Assembly (NCBI RefSeq): GCF_001275135.1
Contig: NZ_LFQU01000017.1
Location: forward strand, 1-64,000
DNA: 64,000 nt
Direction: 5' to 3'
From: Xylanibacter rarus
GTDB lineage: Bacteria > Bacteroidota > Bacteroidia > Bacteroidales > Bacteroidaceae
Part shown: positions 43,040-52,356 of the stretch, one piece after another
How the letters are laid out: each line of letters starts with the position of its first letter
Position numbering within the stretch: position 1 is the stretch's first letter
Notes under the pieces: model-generated
The model's database searches: none
Seen by the model: only the letters and a program-made list of their open reading frames with translations
What the model was told of the DNA's origin: nothing
Position numbers and translations under genes: made by a program

Positions 43040-46000
43040 ATGAATATACAGGAAATATCTGATTTATATGCCAAGTCGCCGCAGGTTGCGGCACTGGTCA
43101 GGTTGCTGGAAGACAAGTCTGTTCCGACCGTTTTCCTGCAGGGACTTGTTGCGTCGGCCGCTCCAATGATGTTTGCGTCGGCCGCACGCCGTGTCAGTCC
43201 TATGTGTCTTTTTGTTCTTAACGATGCCGAGGAGGCCGGCTATTTTTATCACGACCTTACACAGATAATGGGCAACACAGATGTGCTGTTTTTCCCCTCG
43301 TCTTATCGGCGTCAGGTGAAGTACGGACAGCGCGATCCGGCCAGCGAGATATTGCGCACCGAGGTGCTCAGCCGCTTGTCGGCGCCGCTTGAGGGCCATC
43401 CTCTTTATGTGGTTACATGTCCAGAGGCGTTGAGCGAGCTTGTTGTGTCGCGCAAGAAACTCGATGAGCGCACATTGCTGCTGCGCACAGGCGACACGCA
43501 CGACGTTATACAACTGGAAAGAACGCTGCGCGACTTTGGCTTCACAGAGGTTGACTATGTTTACGAGCCGGGCCAGTTTGCCCTGCGCGGAAGCATTCTC
43601 GACGTTTTCTCATATAGCAGCGAATATCCTTTCCGTATCGACTTTTTCGGTGATGAAATCGACTCTATACGCACTTTTGAAGTGCAGAGCCAGTTGTCGC
43701 GCGACAAGCGCGAGCGCATAGAGATAGTGCCCGAGTTGGCAACGCTGACCGACGAGAAAGTGTCGTTCATGCGCTTTCTGCCTGAAGACACCATCATTGT
43801 GGCTAAAGACATTCTGTATGTGCGCGACGTTATAGACCGCACCTATCATGACGGCTTTTCGCAGCAGGCTAAGAAAGAACGTCTCGAGGGACTGACCGAG
43901 ATGGAGCAGCAGGCCGTGATGAAGGAGCTTAGGGCCGACTCCATGCTGATAAGCGGAGCACGCTTTATGACCGATGCTTCTGGTTTCAGACGTATGGAGA
44001 TGGGCACAAAGCCGACGGGCACACCGACGGCAACGCTGAAGTTTGACATGACGCCTCAGCCGCTGTTCCATAAGAACTTCGACCTGCTGACAAAGGCTCT
44101 TGAAGACTATATGCTGCGCGGATATAAACTTTATATCCTTGCCGACAGCGTCAAGCAGAACGAACGCCTGAAAGACATCTTCACCACGCTGGCAGACGAA
44201 GGCAAAGCCGGACGGATAGAGTTCTTGCCTGTTGACAAGACTCTGCATGAAGGATTTGCCGACAACAGTATGCCGGCATGTTTCTTTACCGACCATCAGA
44301 TATTCGACCGCTTCCACAAATACAGTCTGCGCTCTGACGCCGCACGCAGCGGCAAGATGGCGCTCACCATGAAAGAGTTGCAGGAGATGGAGCCGGGCGA
44401 CTATATCGTACATGTGGATTTCGGCATCGGGCGCTTTGCCGGACTGGTGCGTGTGCCGGCAGGCAATAGCTATCAGGAGGTGATACGCATCATTTATCAG
44501 AACAACGACAAGGTGGACGTGAGCATCCACTCGCTCTACAAGATATCAAAATACAAGCGCCGCGACAGCGAGACTCCGCCACGCCTGAGCACACTCGGCA
44601 CAGGTGCATGGGACAGGCTGAAGGAGCGCACCAAGAAGAAGATAAAGGACATTGCGCGCGACCTTATAAAGCTATATGCGGCGCGCCGACACGAACAGGG
44701 CTATGCCTTCAGTGCCGATTCGTTTATGCAGCATGAGCTTGAAGCCAGTTTTATATATGAGGACACGCCCGACCAGCTGAAGGCCACTAACGATGTTAAG
44801 GCCGACATGGAGAGCCGCAGGCCTATGGACAGGCTTGTTTGCGGTGATGTAGGCTTTGGCAAAACCGAGGTGGCAGTGCGTGCTGCATTTAAGGCAGCTT
44901 GCGATTCTAAGCAGGTGGCAGTGCTTGTGCCTACAACTGTTTTGGCTTATCAGCACTATCAGACGTTCTCAAAGCGACTGAAGGATTTTCCAGTGCGTGT
45001 TGATTATCTGTCGCGCGCACGCAGCGCAAAGAAGACTCGTGAGGTGCTGACTGACCTTGCCGACGGCAAGATTGACATCATTGTCGGCACGCACAAGCTG
45101 ATAGGCAAGAGCGTGAAGTTTAAAGACCTAGGACTGCTCATAATAGACGAGGAGCAGAAGTTTGGTGTGGCAACAAAGGAGAAACTGCGCAAGATGAAAG
45201 TGAACGTAGACACGCTGACCATGTCGGCAACGCCGATACCGCGCACGCTGCAGTTCTCGCTGATGGGTGCGCGCGACATGAGTATAATGCAGACTCCGCC
45301 GCCCAACCGCTATCCTATATGCACCGAGCTGCACACCTTTGACAAGGAAGTGATAGCCGATGCAATAAACTTTGAGATGAGCCGCAACGGACAGGTGTAT
45401 TTCGTTAACGACCGCATAAGTAACCTGCCTGAGCTTGCCGCCATGATACGTAAGTATGTGCCCGACGCGCGTGTGGCCATCGGTCACGGACAGATGAAGC
45501 CCGAGGAACTCGAGAAGATCATAATGGACTTCATGAACTATGAATACGACGTGCTGCTGTCTACCACCATCGTTGAGAATGGAATAGACATAAGCAACGC
45601 CAACACCATAATTATCAACGATGCTCACCGCTTCGGACTGTCTGACCTTCATCAGATGCGAGGCCGTGTCGGCCGTGGCAACCGCAAGGCATTCTGTTAT
45701 CTGCTTGCTCCGCCTAAGTCGGTGCTTACGCAGGAGGCCCGTCGCCGGCTTGAGGCTCTCGAGACGTTCTCTGAACTTGGCAGCGGATTTAACCTGTCTA
45801 TGCAGGACCTCGACATCCGCGGAGCCGGCAATCTGCTTGGAGCCGAGCAGAGCGGATTTATGGAAGACCTTGGGTATGAGACATATCAGAAGATATTGAA
45901 TCAGGCCGTAACCGAGCTGAAGAACGATGAGTTCAGCGATATGTATGAGGACGAGATGGCCGAGGGCAAGACATTTACGGGCGACGACTTTGTTGAGGAC

Positions 46001-46450
46001 TGCGCCATTGAGAGCGACCTCGAGATGTATCTGCCCGACCAGTATGTGCCTAGCAGCAGCGAGCGTATGCTCCTTTACCGTGAACTTGACAACATTCAGA
46101 CTGATGCCGACCTCGACGCTTACCGTTCTCGTCTTGTCGACCGTTTCGGTCCTGTGCCTCACGAAGGCGAAGAACTTATGCATGTTGTTCCGCTGCGCCG
46201 TATAGGCAAGCGTCTTGGCTGTGAGAAGATCATCTTGCGTCAGGGGCAGATGCGCATGCAGTTTGTGAGCAACCCCATGAGCGCATATTACCGTAGCAAC
46301 GTGTTCGACACAGTCTTAAACTATATCGGTCATAATCCGCGAACATGCAATCTGAAGGAAGTGGCCGGTAAGCGCATGATGATGGTTACGGGCATTAATA
46401 CCGTTGGCGAAGCCGTAAAAAAACTGCGTGAGATAGAAAGTTTTAAGTGA
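43040..46450 (+). CDS. mfd: Transcription-repair coupling factor Mfd
   Basis: 1136 residues, full length. Removes RNA polymerase stalled at DNA damage and recruits UvrA. UvrB-like N-terminal domains (about 1-330, with RGSILDVFSYSSEYPFRIDF), RNA-polymerase-interacting CarD-like domain (about 450-520, DYIVHVDFGIGRFAGL), translocase domains with GDVGFGKTEVAVR near 602, LLIIDEEQKFGV near 702 and SATPIPRTLQ near 735, and the TRG/UvrA-contact region (LSMQDLDIRGAGNLLGAEQ near 915, C-terminal domain 1000-1136). No defects seen. It is followed by an inverted repeat of the GTGAAGAACGAAGAG family. All plus-frame and minus-frame open frames inside are shadows. Confidence 0.97.
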   Translation: MNIQEISDLYAKSPQVAALVRLLEDKSVPTVFLQGLVASAAPMMFASAARRVSPMCLFVLNDAEEAGYFYHDLTQIMGNTDVLFFPSSYRRQVKYGQRDPASEILRTEVLSRLSAPLEGHPLYVVTCPEALSELVVSRKKLDERTLLLRTGDTHDVIQLERTLRDFGFTEVDYVYEPGQFALRGSILDVFSYSSEYPFRIDFFGDEIDSIRTFEVQSQLSRDKRERIEIVPELATLTDEKVSFMRFLPEDTIIVAKDILYVRDVIDRTYHDGFSQQAKKERLEGLTEMEQQAVMKELRADSMLISGARFMTDASGFRRMEMGTKPTGTPTATLKFDMTPQPLFHKNFDLLTKALEDYMLRGYKLYILADSVKQNERLKDIFTTLADEGKAGRIEFLPVDKTLHEGFADNSMPACFFTDHQIFDRFHKYSLRSDAARSGKMALTMKELQEMEPGDYIVHVDFGIGRFAGLVRVPAGNSYQEVIRIIYQNNDKVDVSIHSLYKISKYKRRDSETPPRLSTLGTGAWDRLKERTKKKIKDIARDLIKLYAARRHEQGYAFSADSFMQHELEASFIYEDTPDQLKATNDVKADMESRRPMDRLVCGDVGFGKTEVAVRAAFKAACDSKQVAVLVPTTVLAYQHYQTFSKRLKDFPVRVDYLSRARSAKKTREVLTDLADGKIDIIVGTHKLIGKSVKFKDLGLLIIDEEQKFGVATKEKLRKMKVNVDTLTMSATPIPRTLQFSLMGARDMSIMQTPPPNRYPICTELHTFDKEVIADAINFEMSRNGQVYFVNDRISNLPELAAMIRKYVPDARVAIGHGQMKPEELEKIIMDFMNYEYDVLLSTTIVENGIDISNANTIIINDAHRFGLSDLHQMRGRVGRGNRKAFCYLLAPPKSVLTQEARRRLEALETFSELGSGFNLSMQDLDIRGAGNLLGAEQSGFMEDLGYETYQKILNQAVTELKNDEFSDMYEDEMAEGKTFTGDDFVEDCAIESDLEMYLPDQYVPSSSERMLLYRELDNIQTDADLDAYRSRLVDRFGPVPHEGEELMHVVPLRRIGKRLGCEKIILRQGQMRMQFVSNPMSAYYRSNVFDTVLNYIGHNPRTCNLKEVAGKRMMMVTGINTVGEAVKKLREIESFK

Positions 46451-46580
46451 AGAACGAAGAGTGAAGAACGAAGAATTCAATAGCTTTGCCGTATAGATTT
46501 TATTGGCAATTACTATGCATTTGAATTGACTAACGTCGAACACTGTTTCTTTGTTCTTCACTCTTCGTTCTTCACTTTAT
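46447..46580. repeat. Inverted repeat of the GTGAAGAACGAAGAG family
   Basis: 46447-46476 and 46549-46580 are inverted copies (one mismatch in about 29 bp) enclosing about 72 bp. The arm itself is a direct doublet of gtgaagaacgaaga. The right arm covers the stop of the TPR-LuxR gene. Copies of the word also occur at 85-110 and 543-566. Together the arms could end transcription from both sides. Confidence 0.75.
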
Positions 46581-48135
46581 TTATTCTGTGTTTCATTGTT
46601 CTCAGTGCGCTGTATGATATGCCGGTGGTTAGCATAATTTCGTCGTTGGTTTTGCCTTTGTTAATCATTATCAGCAGGAAAATGTTATACGGAGTCAGCT
46701 TTTTGTAGTTATGCTCTATGCTTTCTATGGTTTTAGGGTCTATAGTCCTGTAATATTCAATCACGGCCTCATAGTCGTCCTTTTTCCATGTTATGGTCTT
46801 ACCTCCTTTTTCCAGTTCATCGTAAAGCGTGCGTCCGTGGCCGAGAATAGTCATTCTCCTTTCTTTCAGACTCTCAATTTTCTTGTTCAGTTTCTCTATT
46901 TCCTTTTCGTTCTTGTCTTTCTCCTTGTCGAGTTCGCTTATCTTCTGTCTGTATTGTTCCGTCGTTCTGCTTATGTCCTCAATTTGTCGTTTTGTCGCAT
47001 TTCTTCTTCTGCGGTTATATGCAAGCATGGATATCATTACAGCCGCAGCCACAACCATTACGGCTGATATGGCAATCACGAGTCTGTTTTGGGCTTGCTC
47101 ATCAGCCGCCTTTCTTTCGGCATTGTTTTGCAGACTGAGCATGTGTTCTGTCTGCTGCTTAGTCTTTATGCTGTCTTTTGTGGCCAAAGCCCTTTCTTCA
47201 AGTTCAGACGCCTCTTTATATTTTCCCTCTTTTTTTTTAAGGTCTGCCATCCATAACAGCACTTCTGCCTTAAGTTCAAGTTCGTTAGTGTTTAGTGCGT
47301 CGTTCAGCAGTTGCCATGCCTTCCGGTTCTCTCCTCTTTCAAAATAAATTGAGCCTATGATATAATATGCGTGCGCATTTGGCTTAATTTCCAAAGACTT
47401 TTTCGCATAAAGGATAGCTTCGTCATACATGTTTTTGTTGATGAAACTTATACTTATATTTGTCAATATTTCTGCAATATGTTCATTGTTATTCAAATAT
47501 TTTAAATAAGGAATTATTTTTTTTGAATATACTATGCTGCTGTCAACTTCTTCAATACGATTAAAAGCTAAATTAATCTTATTCATTGATAAGGCGACAA
47601 GAATTTTGTTGTTAGCTTTTCGGGCTGTTTGAAGAGCCTTTTTTGCATAGCTTAGTCCGGTTTGATAATTGCCGGTGTCGATATTTATAAAAGATAAGTT
47701 GATATATATTTTCGTAATGAAGTTAAGGTCGCCTGTTCCGTTGTTCAAGTGTTCCGCTTTTTTTATTAAGTTTATGCCTTCGCTTTTGTTTCCTCTTTGA
47801 TAGCATACTATGCCTTTATAATAATATGCCTTGGCCAGCAAACTCTTGTTGTTGTTTTCTTCATAGAACCTTATGCTTTCATTAATCAAGGAGTCTGAAT
47901 CGGTTTGCTTGTCGAGACAAAAATTTGCTTGCGTCATCAGCAAGTCATAATATGCTTTGTTTTCTTCGTTTAGCCTTTTGACATTTATGTCCGACAGGTT
48001 ATTCATGGCAAGTTCATATTTCTCCTTTTCAAGCAGTCTTTCTATTTCCGACAGCTTTTCATGTGTGTCGTTGTCGTTACTGCAATTTGTTAATATTAAA
48101 ACGGATAAAATAAGGCAGAGTATAATTTTTGTCAT
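46558..48135 (-). CDS. TPR regulator with membrane helix and HTH, lipoprotein-like start
   Basis: 525 residues from the ATG at 48135, chosen because a lipoprotein signal (MTKIILCLILSVLILTNCSN, Cys about residue 18) follows; an upstream in-frame ATG at 48183 would put this signal internally. TPR repeats occupy about 30-310, a membrane helix lies near 350-372 (LVIAISAVMVVAAAVMISML), a long coiled coil about 375-440 and an HTH-like C-terminus (TNDEIMLTTGISYSALRTMKHR near 500). Same class as 34891-36630. Function in signal-controlled transcription is inferred. The target is unknown. Confidence 0.72.
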   Translation of the reverse strand: MTKIILCLILSVLILTNCSNDNDTHEKLSEIERLLEKEKYELAMNNLSDINVKRLNEENKAYYDLLMTQANFCLDKQTDSDSLINESIRFYEENNNKSLLAKAYYYKGIVCYQRGNKSEGINLIKKAEHLNNGTGDLNFITKIYINLSFINIDTGNYQTGLSYAKKALQTARKANNKILVALSMNKINLAFNRIEEVDSSIVYSKKIIPYLKYLNNNEHIAEILTNISISFINKNMYDEAILYAKKSLEIKPNAHAYYIIGSIYFERGENRKAWQLLNDALNTNELELKAEVLLWMADLKKKEGKYKEASELEERALATKDSIKTKQQTEHMLSLQNNAERKAADEQAQNRLVIAISAVMVVAAAVMISMLAYNRRRRNATKRQIEDISRTTEQYRQKISELDKEKDKNEKEIEKLNKKIESLKERRMTILGHGRTLYDELEKGGKTITWKKDDYEAVIEYYRTIDPKTIESIEHNYKKLTPYNIFLLIMINKGKTNDEIMLTTGISYSALRTMKHRINKVKNEE

Positions 48136-48322
48136 TGCTTCAGAATTTTGATTAAAGGTATGAAAATAATACCAATCGAGCAAGAAAATGAACGTTTTAT
48201 CATTGCATCGTGTTACATTTTTAGTTTGGTAAACTCTGTAATATAGGCGCTAACGTGTTGATGCATAATGCTTTATGCTTAAATGAAAAATGTAACACAC
48301 ACGAAAAGATAAGCCGAAAAAG

Positions 48323-48354
48323 TTTGGATGTAATTTTGGATAACACTAATTTTG
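48323..48354 (+). promoter_or_regulatory. Promoter of the 169-residue secreted protein
   Basis: TTTG at 48323-48326 and TAATTTTG at 48347-48354 with 20-bp spacing: a full -33/-7 match, 25 bp upstream of the ATG. Confidence 0.75.
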
Positions 48355-48379
48355 GAAGTAGCAAAATTAAAAAAGTATT

Positions 48380-48889
48380 ATGAAAAAAATCATCATGTTA
48401 TTTATGCTTTTGGCTGTAATGACATCAGCCGGGGCGCAGAACGCATCAAATGCGGAAAAGTTTTTTGACAGGTTATTAGTAGATTTTGAAGTTGGTGGCG
48501 GAACTAAGTGTAATGGCGTCACGCTGCTTTCGCCAAGTGTAAATTTAGGTTATAAGCTCCTTCCTCGTATGTCTTTGTTCCTGCACACAGAAACGCTGTA
48601 TGGGCATTATGACGAACTGAAAAGCTACGCAAGGACACAAGTTTACGGAGGTGGAGCAGGCTATACATTATATGAAGCAGATGCCGTGGCTCTCGAAGTG
48701 CGTGGCACGGTGGCAGCAGGACTTAGTTCTGAATGGAAAAATGTTATATACGACGCTGCGCTGATGATGAAGTTAGGACGCGGAAAAATACATATGAACG
48801 TCGGTGTGGGATTCCGCCACATCAGTTCGCGCACAGCCGGCGTAGACAATTATAATGGTGCCAACTTCATATTGGGCTTCGGTATTTAG
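48380..48889 (+). CDS. Small secreted or outer-membrane beta-barrel-like protein
   Basis: 169 residues. Signal peptide MKKIIMLFMLLAVMTSAGAQ. The mature part has alternating hydrophobic strands (LLVDFEVGGGTK, VNLGYKLLPRMSLFLHTET, GAGYTLYEADAVALEVRGTV, KIHMNVGVGFRHISS, ANFILGFGI) ending in an aromatic-free Ile; this fits a small outer-membrane barrel. Family not recognised. It stands alone with its own promoter. Confidence 0.65.
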   Translation: MKKIIMLFMLLAVMTSAGAQNASNAEKFFDRLLVDFEVGGGTKCNGVTLLSPSVNLGYKLLPRMSLFLHTETLYGHYDELKSYARTQVYGGGAGYTLYEADAVALEVRGTVAAGLSSEWKNVIYDAALMMKLGRGKIHMNVGVGFRHISSRTAGVDNYNGANFILGFGI

Positions 48890-49027
48890 GTCTTTTTTAG
48901 ATGCTTACAGACGGGTTATTGAAAAAGACGCTGAAAATCGTAACTAAATCACATTGTTTTGCTTAACGTATGCCTGAAAATGTGATATTGTTAATGTGGA
49001 CTGTAAGCAAAATTATGTGCAAATGTT

Positions 49028-49096
49028 TTAAATCATTAACCTATCGTTTATGCATCGTAACTCGGCCACTTTTACATCAAAAGTGGCCGAGTTTTT
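49028..49096 (-). repeat. Dispersed palindromic element, copy near 49 kb
   Basis: Palindrome AACTCGGCCACT...AAGTGGCCGAGTT (49059-49096) with the conserved tail aatcattaacctatcgttta (49028-49050). It is the inverted counterpart of 56797-56866. Confidence 0.8.
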
Positions 49097-49226
49097 AGTC
49101 GTAATCCTATGACTTTTTTTATGCTATCCATAAGGTTATGATAAAACTGAGAATTTATAATTAAATTATATGCATAAGGCGGTTTGTGTTTAAGCTTTTA
49201 GCCACAGCTGTCTTATGATAAAAAAC

Positions 49227-49258
49227 TCCCCGTAAGCACCCAACTGTGCTTACGGGGA
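49227..49258 (-). terminator. Terminator of the lipoprotein gene
   Basis: TCCCCGTAAGCAC and GTGCTTACGGGGA form a perfect 13-bp stem. A T-run follows on the minus strand. It lies 26 bp after the stop. Confidence 0.85.
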
Positions 49259-49283
49259 ATAGAATATGATAATAAAGATTTTG

Positions 49284-49856
49284 TTATTCAGCCGTCTTCT
49301 TCATAAACTTTCTTACAGGTCTGTCGGCGTTGTTGCTGCCGTCAGCACGTGTTGAAGGCGAGTAGTCTGGATAAGAGTAGCCATACCAGCTGTCCCAGCC
49401 CCATTCGAAGTCACCCCAGTTAGGTGATGACGTCTTGCGCAGCCTGAACTGCATTGGGTCGCCATATTCGCCTATGATAGTTCCGCTGAACCAGCTTTCA
49501 GATAGCGAGTAGTCGTATATTGTGAAATAGGTGTCGTCCTCGCGTGAGTAAATTTCGATGTTGCGGTTGTTCACTCTCCATTCTATGTGGCTTGCGAAAT
49601 AGTCCCACGGGGCATCGCTGTAATAGTCAATCCAGTAGCCTGTGCCCGAAGCATACTCGTAAGGATCCTTGTCGAAGGCCAGGATTGAGTAAGAAGAGTA
49701 GTAGGTGTGTCCGTTCCACTCGCTCGTTACGTACATGTCGCCTTCCCAAACGCCCCACAGTGTGTCGGCTATGTATTCGTCGTCGTCGCAGCTTACGAAT
49801 GTCAATGACATGGCTGCCATCATTATCATAGCAAGGATAGATGTAAACTTTTTCAT
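49284..49856 (-). CDS. Small lipoprotein of unknown function
   Basis: 190 residues from the ATG at 49856, chosen because MKKFTSILAMIMMAAMSLTF followed by VSCDDD is a lipoprotein signal with Cys near residue 22; the longer frame from 49946 is not plausible. The mature protein is rich in Tyr, Trp and Asp (DTLWGVWEGDMYVTSEW, HIEWRVNNRNIEIYS). It may be a lipocalin-like barrel as in many Bacteroidetes lipoproteins, but the family was not recognised. A -7 box TATATTTG (minus strand) lies at 49912-49919. Confidence 0.65.
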   Translation of the reverse strand: MKKFTSILAMIMMAAMSLTFVSCDDDEYIADTLWGVWEGDMYVTSEWNGHTYYSSYSILAFDKDPYEYASGTGYWIDYYSDAPWDYFASHIEWRVNNRNIEIYSREDDTYFTIYDYSLSESWFSGTIIGEYGDPMQFRLRKTSSPNWGDFEWGWDSWYGYSYPDYSPSTRADGSNNADRPVRKFMKKTAE

Positions 49857-50124
49857 AATATATCGCTTTAAATTATTAATATTCTGTTTCGCTGTTTTAA
49901 ATATTCTGTTGCAAATATAATTCATTGTGTCTGCCTGTGCAAGCATAAATCCATATTGTTTTTAGGAATTTCCCTATTTTTATGTTACCAAAAGCCTACT
50001 TTCATAGATGAATCGTGCCGTGAGAGACGCGCAGAAGTGAGGGCGCGATAACGGCAGAAGGCTTTATAGTCCGGTGTAGAGCGAGATAGTGGGGAGTAAG
50101 TTTTTAAAGCTCCGTTTAATTTAG

Positions 50125-50132
50125 TATCTTTG
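50125..50132 (+). promoter_or_regulatory. -7 box of the esterase gene
   Basis: TATCTTTG ends 31 bp before the ATG. No clear TTTG at the usual distance upstream. Confidence 0.55.
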
Positions 50133-50163
50133 CATTCGTGCAGAATAATAAACAGACTGAAGG

Positions 50164-51123
50164 ATGAAAAACAAGAAACACTTGATTATGGCAGCAGCCC
50201 TTATGGCTGCCCCGGTGTGCGCACAGGCGCAGGCCGTACACGAAACAATGAAGGTGAACATTGAGCGCGGGCGCATTGATGCCGTTACGGGCATAGTATA
50301 TTCGCAGATAACATCGGCATCAGACAACCGCACGCTGCAGATGACTTTGCTCGTGCCGTGTACGGACAAGCCAAAACCGGCCATAATATATTATCCCGGC
50401 GGCGGATTTCTTTCGGCAGCACACGACAGATATGTAGAGATGCGCATGGCTCTGGCTGAGGCCGGCTTTGTGGTGGCATCAGTAGAGTATCGCACCGTGC
50501 CCGACATGTTTCCGGCTTTGCTGGTCGACGGCAAGTCGGCCGTCCGCTATCTTCGTGCCCATGCCCGTCAGTTTGGCATCGACCCTCAGCGCATAGGCGT
50601 GATAGGCGATTCGGCAGGAGGCTATCTTGCGCAGATGGTAGGCGTTACGGGCGGCGACAAGGAATATGATCAGGGCGACTATCTCGACCAGAGTTCGGAT
50701 GTGCAGGCCGCAGCGACAATTTATGGCATAAGCAACCTGATGAACATAGGCGAGGGGTATTCAAAGGAGATACAGGACATACACGCATCGAAGGCCGTTA
50801 CCGAGGCGTTGCTCGTTCACGGAACGGCGTTTGCCTCTTATCCTGGCGCAAGCATTCTTAGCGATACGGCAAAGGCCATGAAGGCAAGTCCGATGGGGCA
50901 TATACGCAAGGGACTGCCTCCGTTCCTGATAATGCACGGCACGGCAGACGCGCTGGTGTCGCCTGTGCAGAGCAGGCAGCTGTATGACGCGCTGAAGAAA
51001 GCAGACAACGACGTAAGCTATGTAGAGGTTGAAGATGCCGGGCATGGCGACATGTACTGGTTTCAGCAGCCTGTCATCGACCGCGTGGTTAGATGGTTTA
51101 AGGAGAAACTTGCAGAAAAATAA
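50164..51123 (+). CDS. Secreted alpha/beta hydrolase (esterase/lipase)
   Basis: 319 residues. Signal peptide (about 1-21, PVCAQA). Oxyanion-hole-type PGGGFLSAAHDRYVEMR near residue 78 (in place of HGGG), nucleophile GDSAGGYLAQM near 149, acid region HGTADALVSP near 259 and catalytic His in EDAGHGDMYW near 291. This is the hormone-sensitive-lipase or BD-FAE esterase pattern. Likely removes acetyl or feruloyl groups from dietary glycans in the periplasm; the substrate is inferred only. A strong terminator follows at 51143-51191. Confidence 0.83.
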   Translation: MKNKKHLIMAAALMAAPVCAQAQAVHETMKVNIERGRIDAVTGIVYSQITSASDNRTLQMTLLVPCTDKPKPAIIYYPGGGFLSAAHDRYVEMRMALAEAGFVVASVEYRTVPDMFPALLVDGKSAVRYLRAHARQFGIDPQRIGVIGDSAGGYLAQMVGVTGGDKEYDQGDYLDQSSDVQAAATIYGISNLMNIGEGYSKEIQDIHASKAVTEALLVHGTAFASYPGASILSDTAKAMKASPMGHIRKGLPPFLIMHGTADALVSPVQSRQLYDALKKADNDVSYVEVEDAGHGDMYWFQQPVIDRVVRWFKEKLAEK

Positions 51124-51142
51124 TATTTTTGTGAATTAAGAA

Positions 51143-51191
51143 AATCAAAGGGGGCGTTTTTTGAGCGAATCAAAAAACGTCCCCTTTGATT
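51143..51191 (+). terminator. Terminator after the esterase gene
   Basis: AATCAAAGGGG...CGTTTTTTGA pairs with TCAAAAAACG...CCCCTTTGATT, a stem of about 21 bp with a 5-nt loop. Confidence 0.85.
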
Positions 51192-51326
51192 GTTTATGGT
51201 GTCTTTGTTAGGATGATAATCAACGAGACAAACGTTCCGGCTGATTTGCGCGGGTGTTGTTGTGTGTAGCGAGAATCTGCCGGAATTAAATATAACAACC
51301 AAAATCAGAGCGGCTAATTTTCTGAT

Positions 51327-52166
51327 CTATCGCCAGCTCATAAACAATTTTGTAGTTTCGGCATCATGATGGTCGAAGAACAGACTTTTGCCTGTGTCGA
51401 GTGTGGCTATCTCTGCCATTTCCTCGTCTGAAAGTTCAAAGTTGAAGATGTCGAGATTCTGCTTCATGCGCTCTATGTGAACAGACTTCGGTATTATTAT
51501 CACGCCACGCTGAATCAGCCAGCGCAATGCAATCTGTGCCACGCTCTTGCCGTGACTGTTGCCTGTCTTTGTGAGAGTTTCGTTGCTGAACAGATTGTTG
51601 CGGCCTTCCGCAAGCGGACCCCATGACATGATGTGTGTGCCGAACTCCTCCATTATCTTCTGTGCTTCAGTCTGCTGATTGAACACATGCGTCTCAACCT
51701 GATTGACCGCAGGCACAATGTCGACGTTGCTGGCCAGGTCGATAAGGTGGTCGGGATAAAAGTTGCTCACGCCTATGGCGTGCAGCTTGCCCTCTCTGTA
51801 GGCATCCTCGAGTGCCCTGTAGGCTCCGTAGCGGTCGCAGAATGGCTGATGAAGAAGCATCAGGTCGATGTAGTCGGTCTGCAGCTTGCGCAGACTATCG
51901 TCTATCGATGCTTTTGCCTTTTCGTAGCCGTAGTTGGATATCCACACCTTGCTCACGATGAAAATGTCCGACCGGTTAATTCCGCTGCTCTTCACGGCAC
52001 GTCCCACGCCTTCCTCGTTGTGGTAGGCCTGTGCCGTGTCAATCATCCTGTAGCCTGTTTTCAGTGCGTCGCTCACGCAACGTTCACATTCGTCGGGCGA
52101 AACCTGATATACGCCGTAGCCTATCTGTGGCATCTCTATTCCGTTGTTCAGTTTTATTGTCTTCAT
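51327..52166 (-). CDS. Aldo/keto reductase
   Basis: 279 residues. NADPH-dependent oxidoreductase of the AKR family: MPQIGYGVYQVSPDECERC, YRMIDTAQAYHNEEGVGRA (catalytic Asp and Tyr near 45-50), a Lys in FIVSKVWISNYG near 73, LMLLHQPF near 104 (catalytic His), AIGVSNFYPDHL near 140 and cofactor site IPKSVHIERMKQNL near 228. Probably reduces 2,5-diketo-gluconate or small aldehydes; exact substrate unknown. A -7 box TAACTTTG (minus strand) is at 52211-52218. The zinc alcohol dehydrogenase gene upstream on the same strand has related chemistry. Confidence 0.9.
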   Translation of the reverse strand: MKTIKLNNGIEMPQIGYGVYQVSPDECERCVSDALKTGYRMIDTAQAYHNEEGVGRAVKSSGINRSDIFIVSKVWISNYGYEKAKASIDDSLRKLQTDYIDLMLLHQPFCDRYGAYRALEDAYREGKLHAIGVSNFYPDHLIDLASNVDIVPAVNQVETHVFNQQTEAQKIMEEFGTHIMSWGPLAEGRNNLFSNETLTKTGNSHGKSVAQIALRWLIQRGVIIIPKSVHIERMKQNLDIFNFELSDEEMAEIATLDTGKSLFFDHHDAETTKLFMSWR

Positions 52167-52210
52167 GTTACCTTCGTTTTTATGTTTAGCAAAATGTTTC
52201 TTTCACTTTG

Positions 52211-52218
52211 CAAAGTTA
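52211..52218 (-). promoter_or_regulatory. -7 box of the aldo/keto reductase gene
   Basis: The minus strand reads TAACTTTG about 45 bp upstream of the ATG. Confidence 0.55.
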
Positions 52219-52356
52219 GCAATAAATAACTGAGTGAAGAGGATATGGATTACGGATAGATTAACCACTTTTACAGACTTTTTTAATCACTCTTTGAGAC
52301 GTCGGCTGCATAGCCGTTTCAGCTGTGTCTGCCGGCAACGTGAAGGCATGCGCTGC

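Larger units (their letters stand above)
48890..49283. other. Intergenic region with dispersed palindrome and terminator
   Basis: 394 bp without a gene. 49028-49096 is one copy of the ctcggccact / aagtggccga palindrome with its aatcattaacctatcg tail; 49227-49258 is the terminator of the minus-strand lipoprotein gene. Confidence 0.7.

Noticed and set aside
48136-48183. Longer start for the second TPR-LuxR protein
   Set aside because: The lipoprotein signal would then be internal; the ATG at 48135 fits better.
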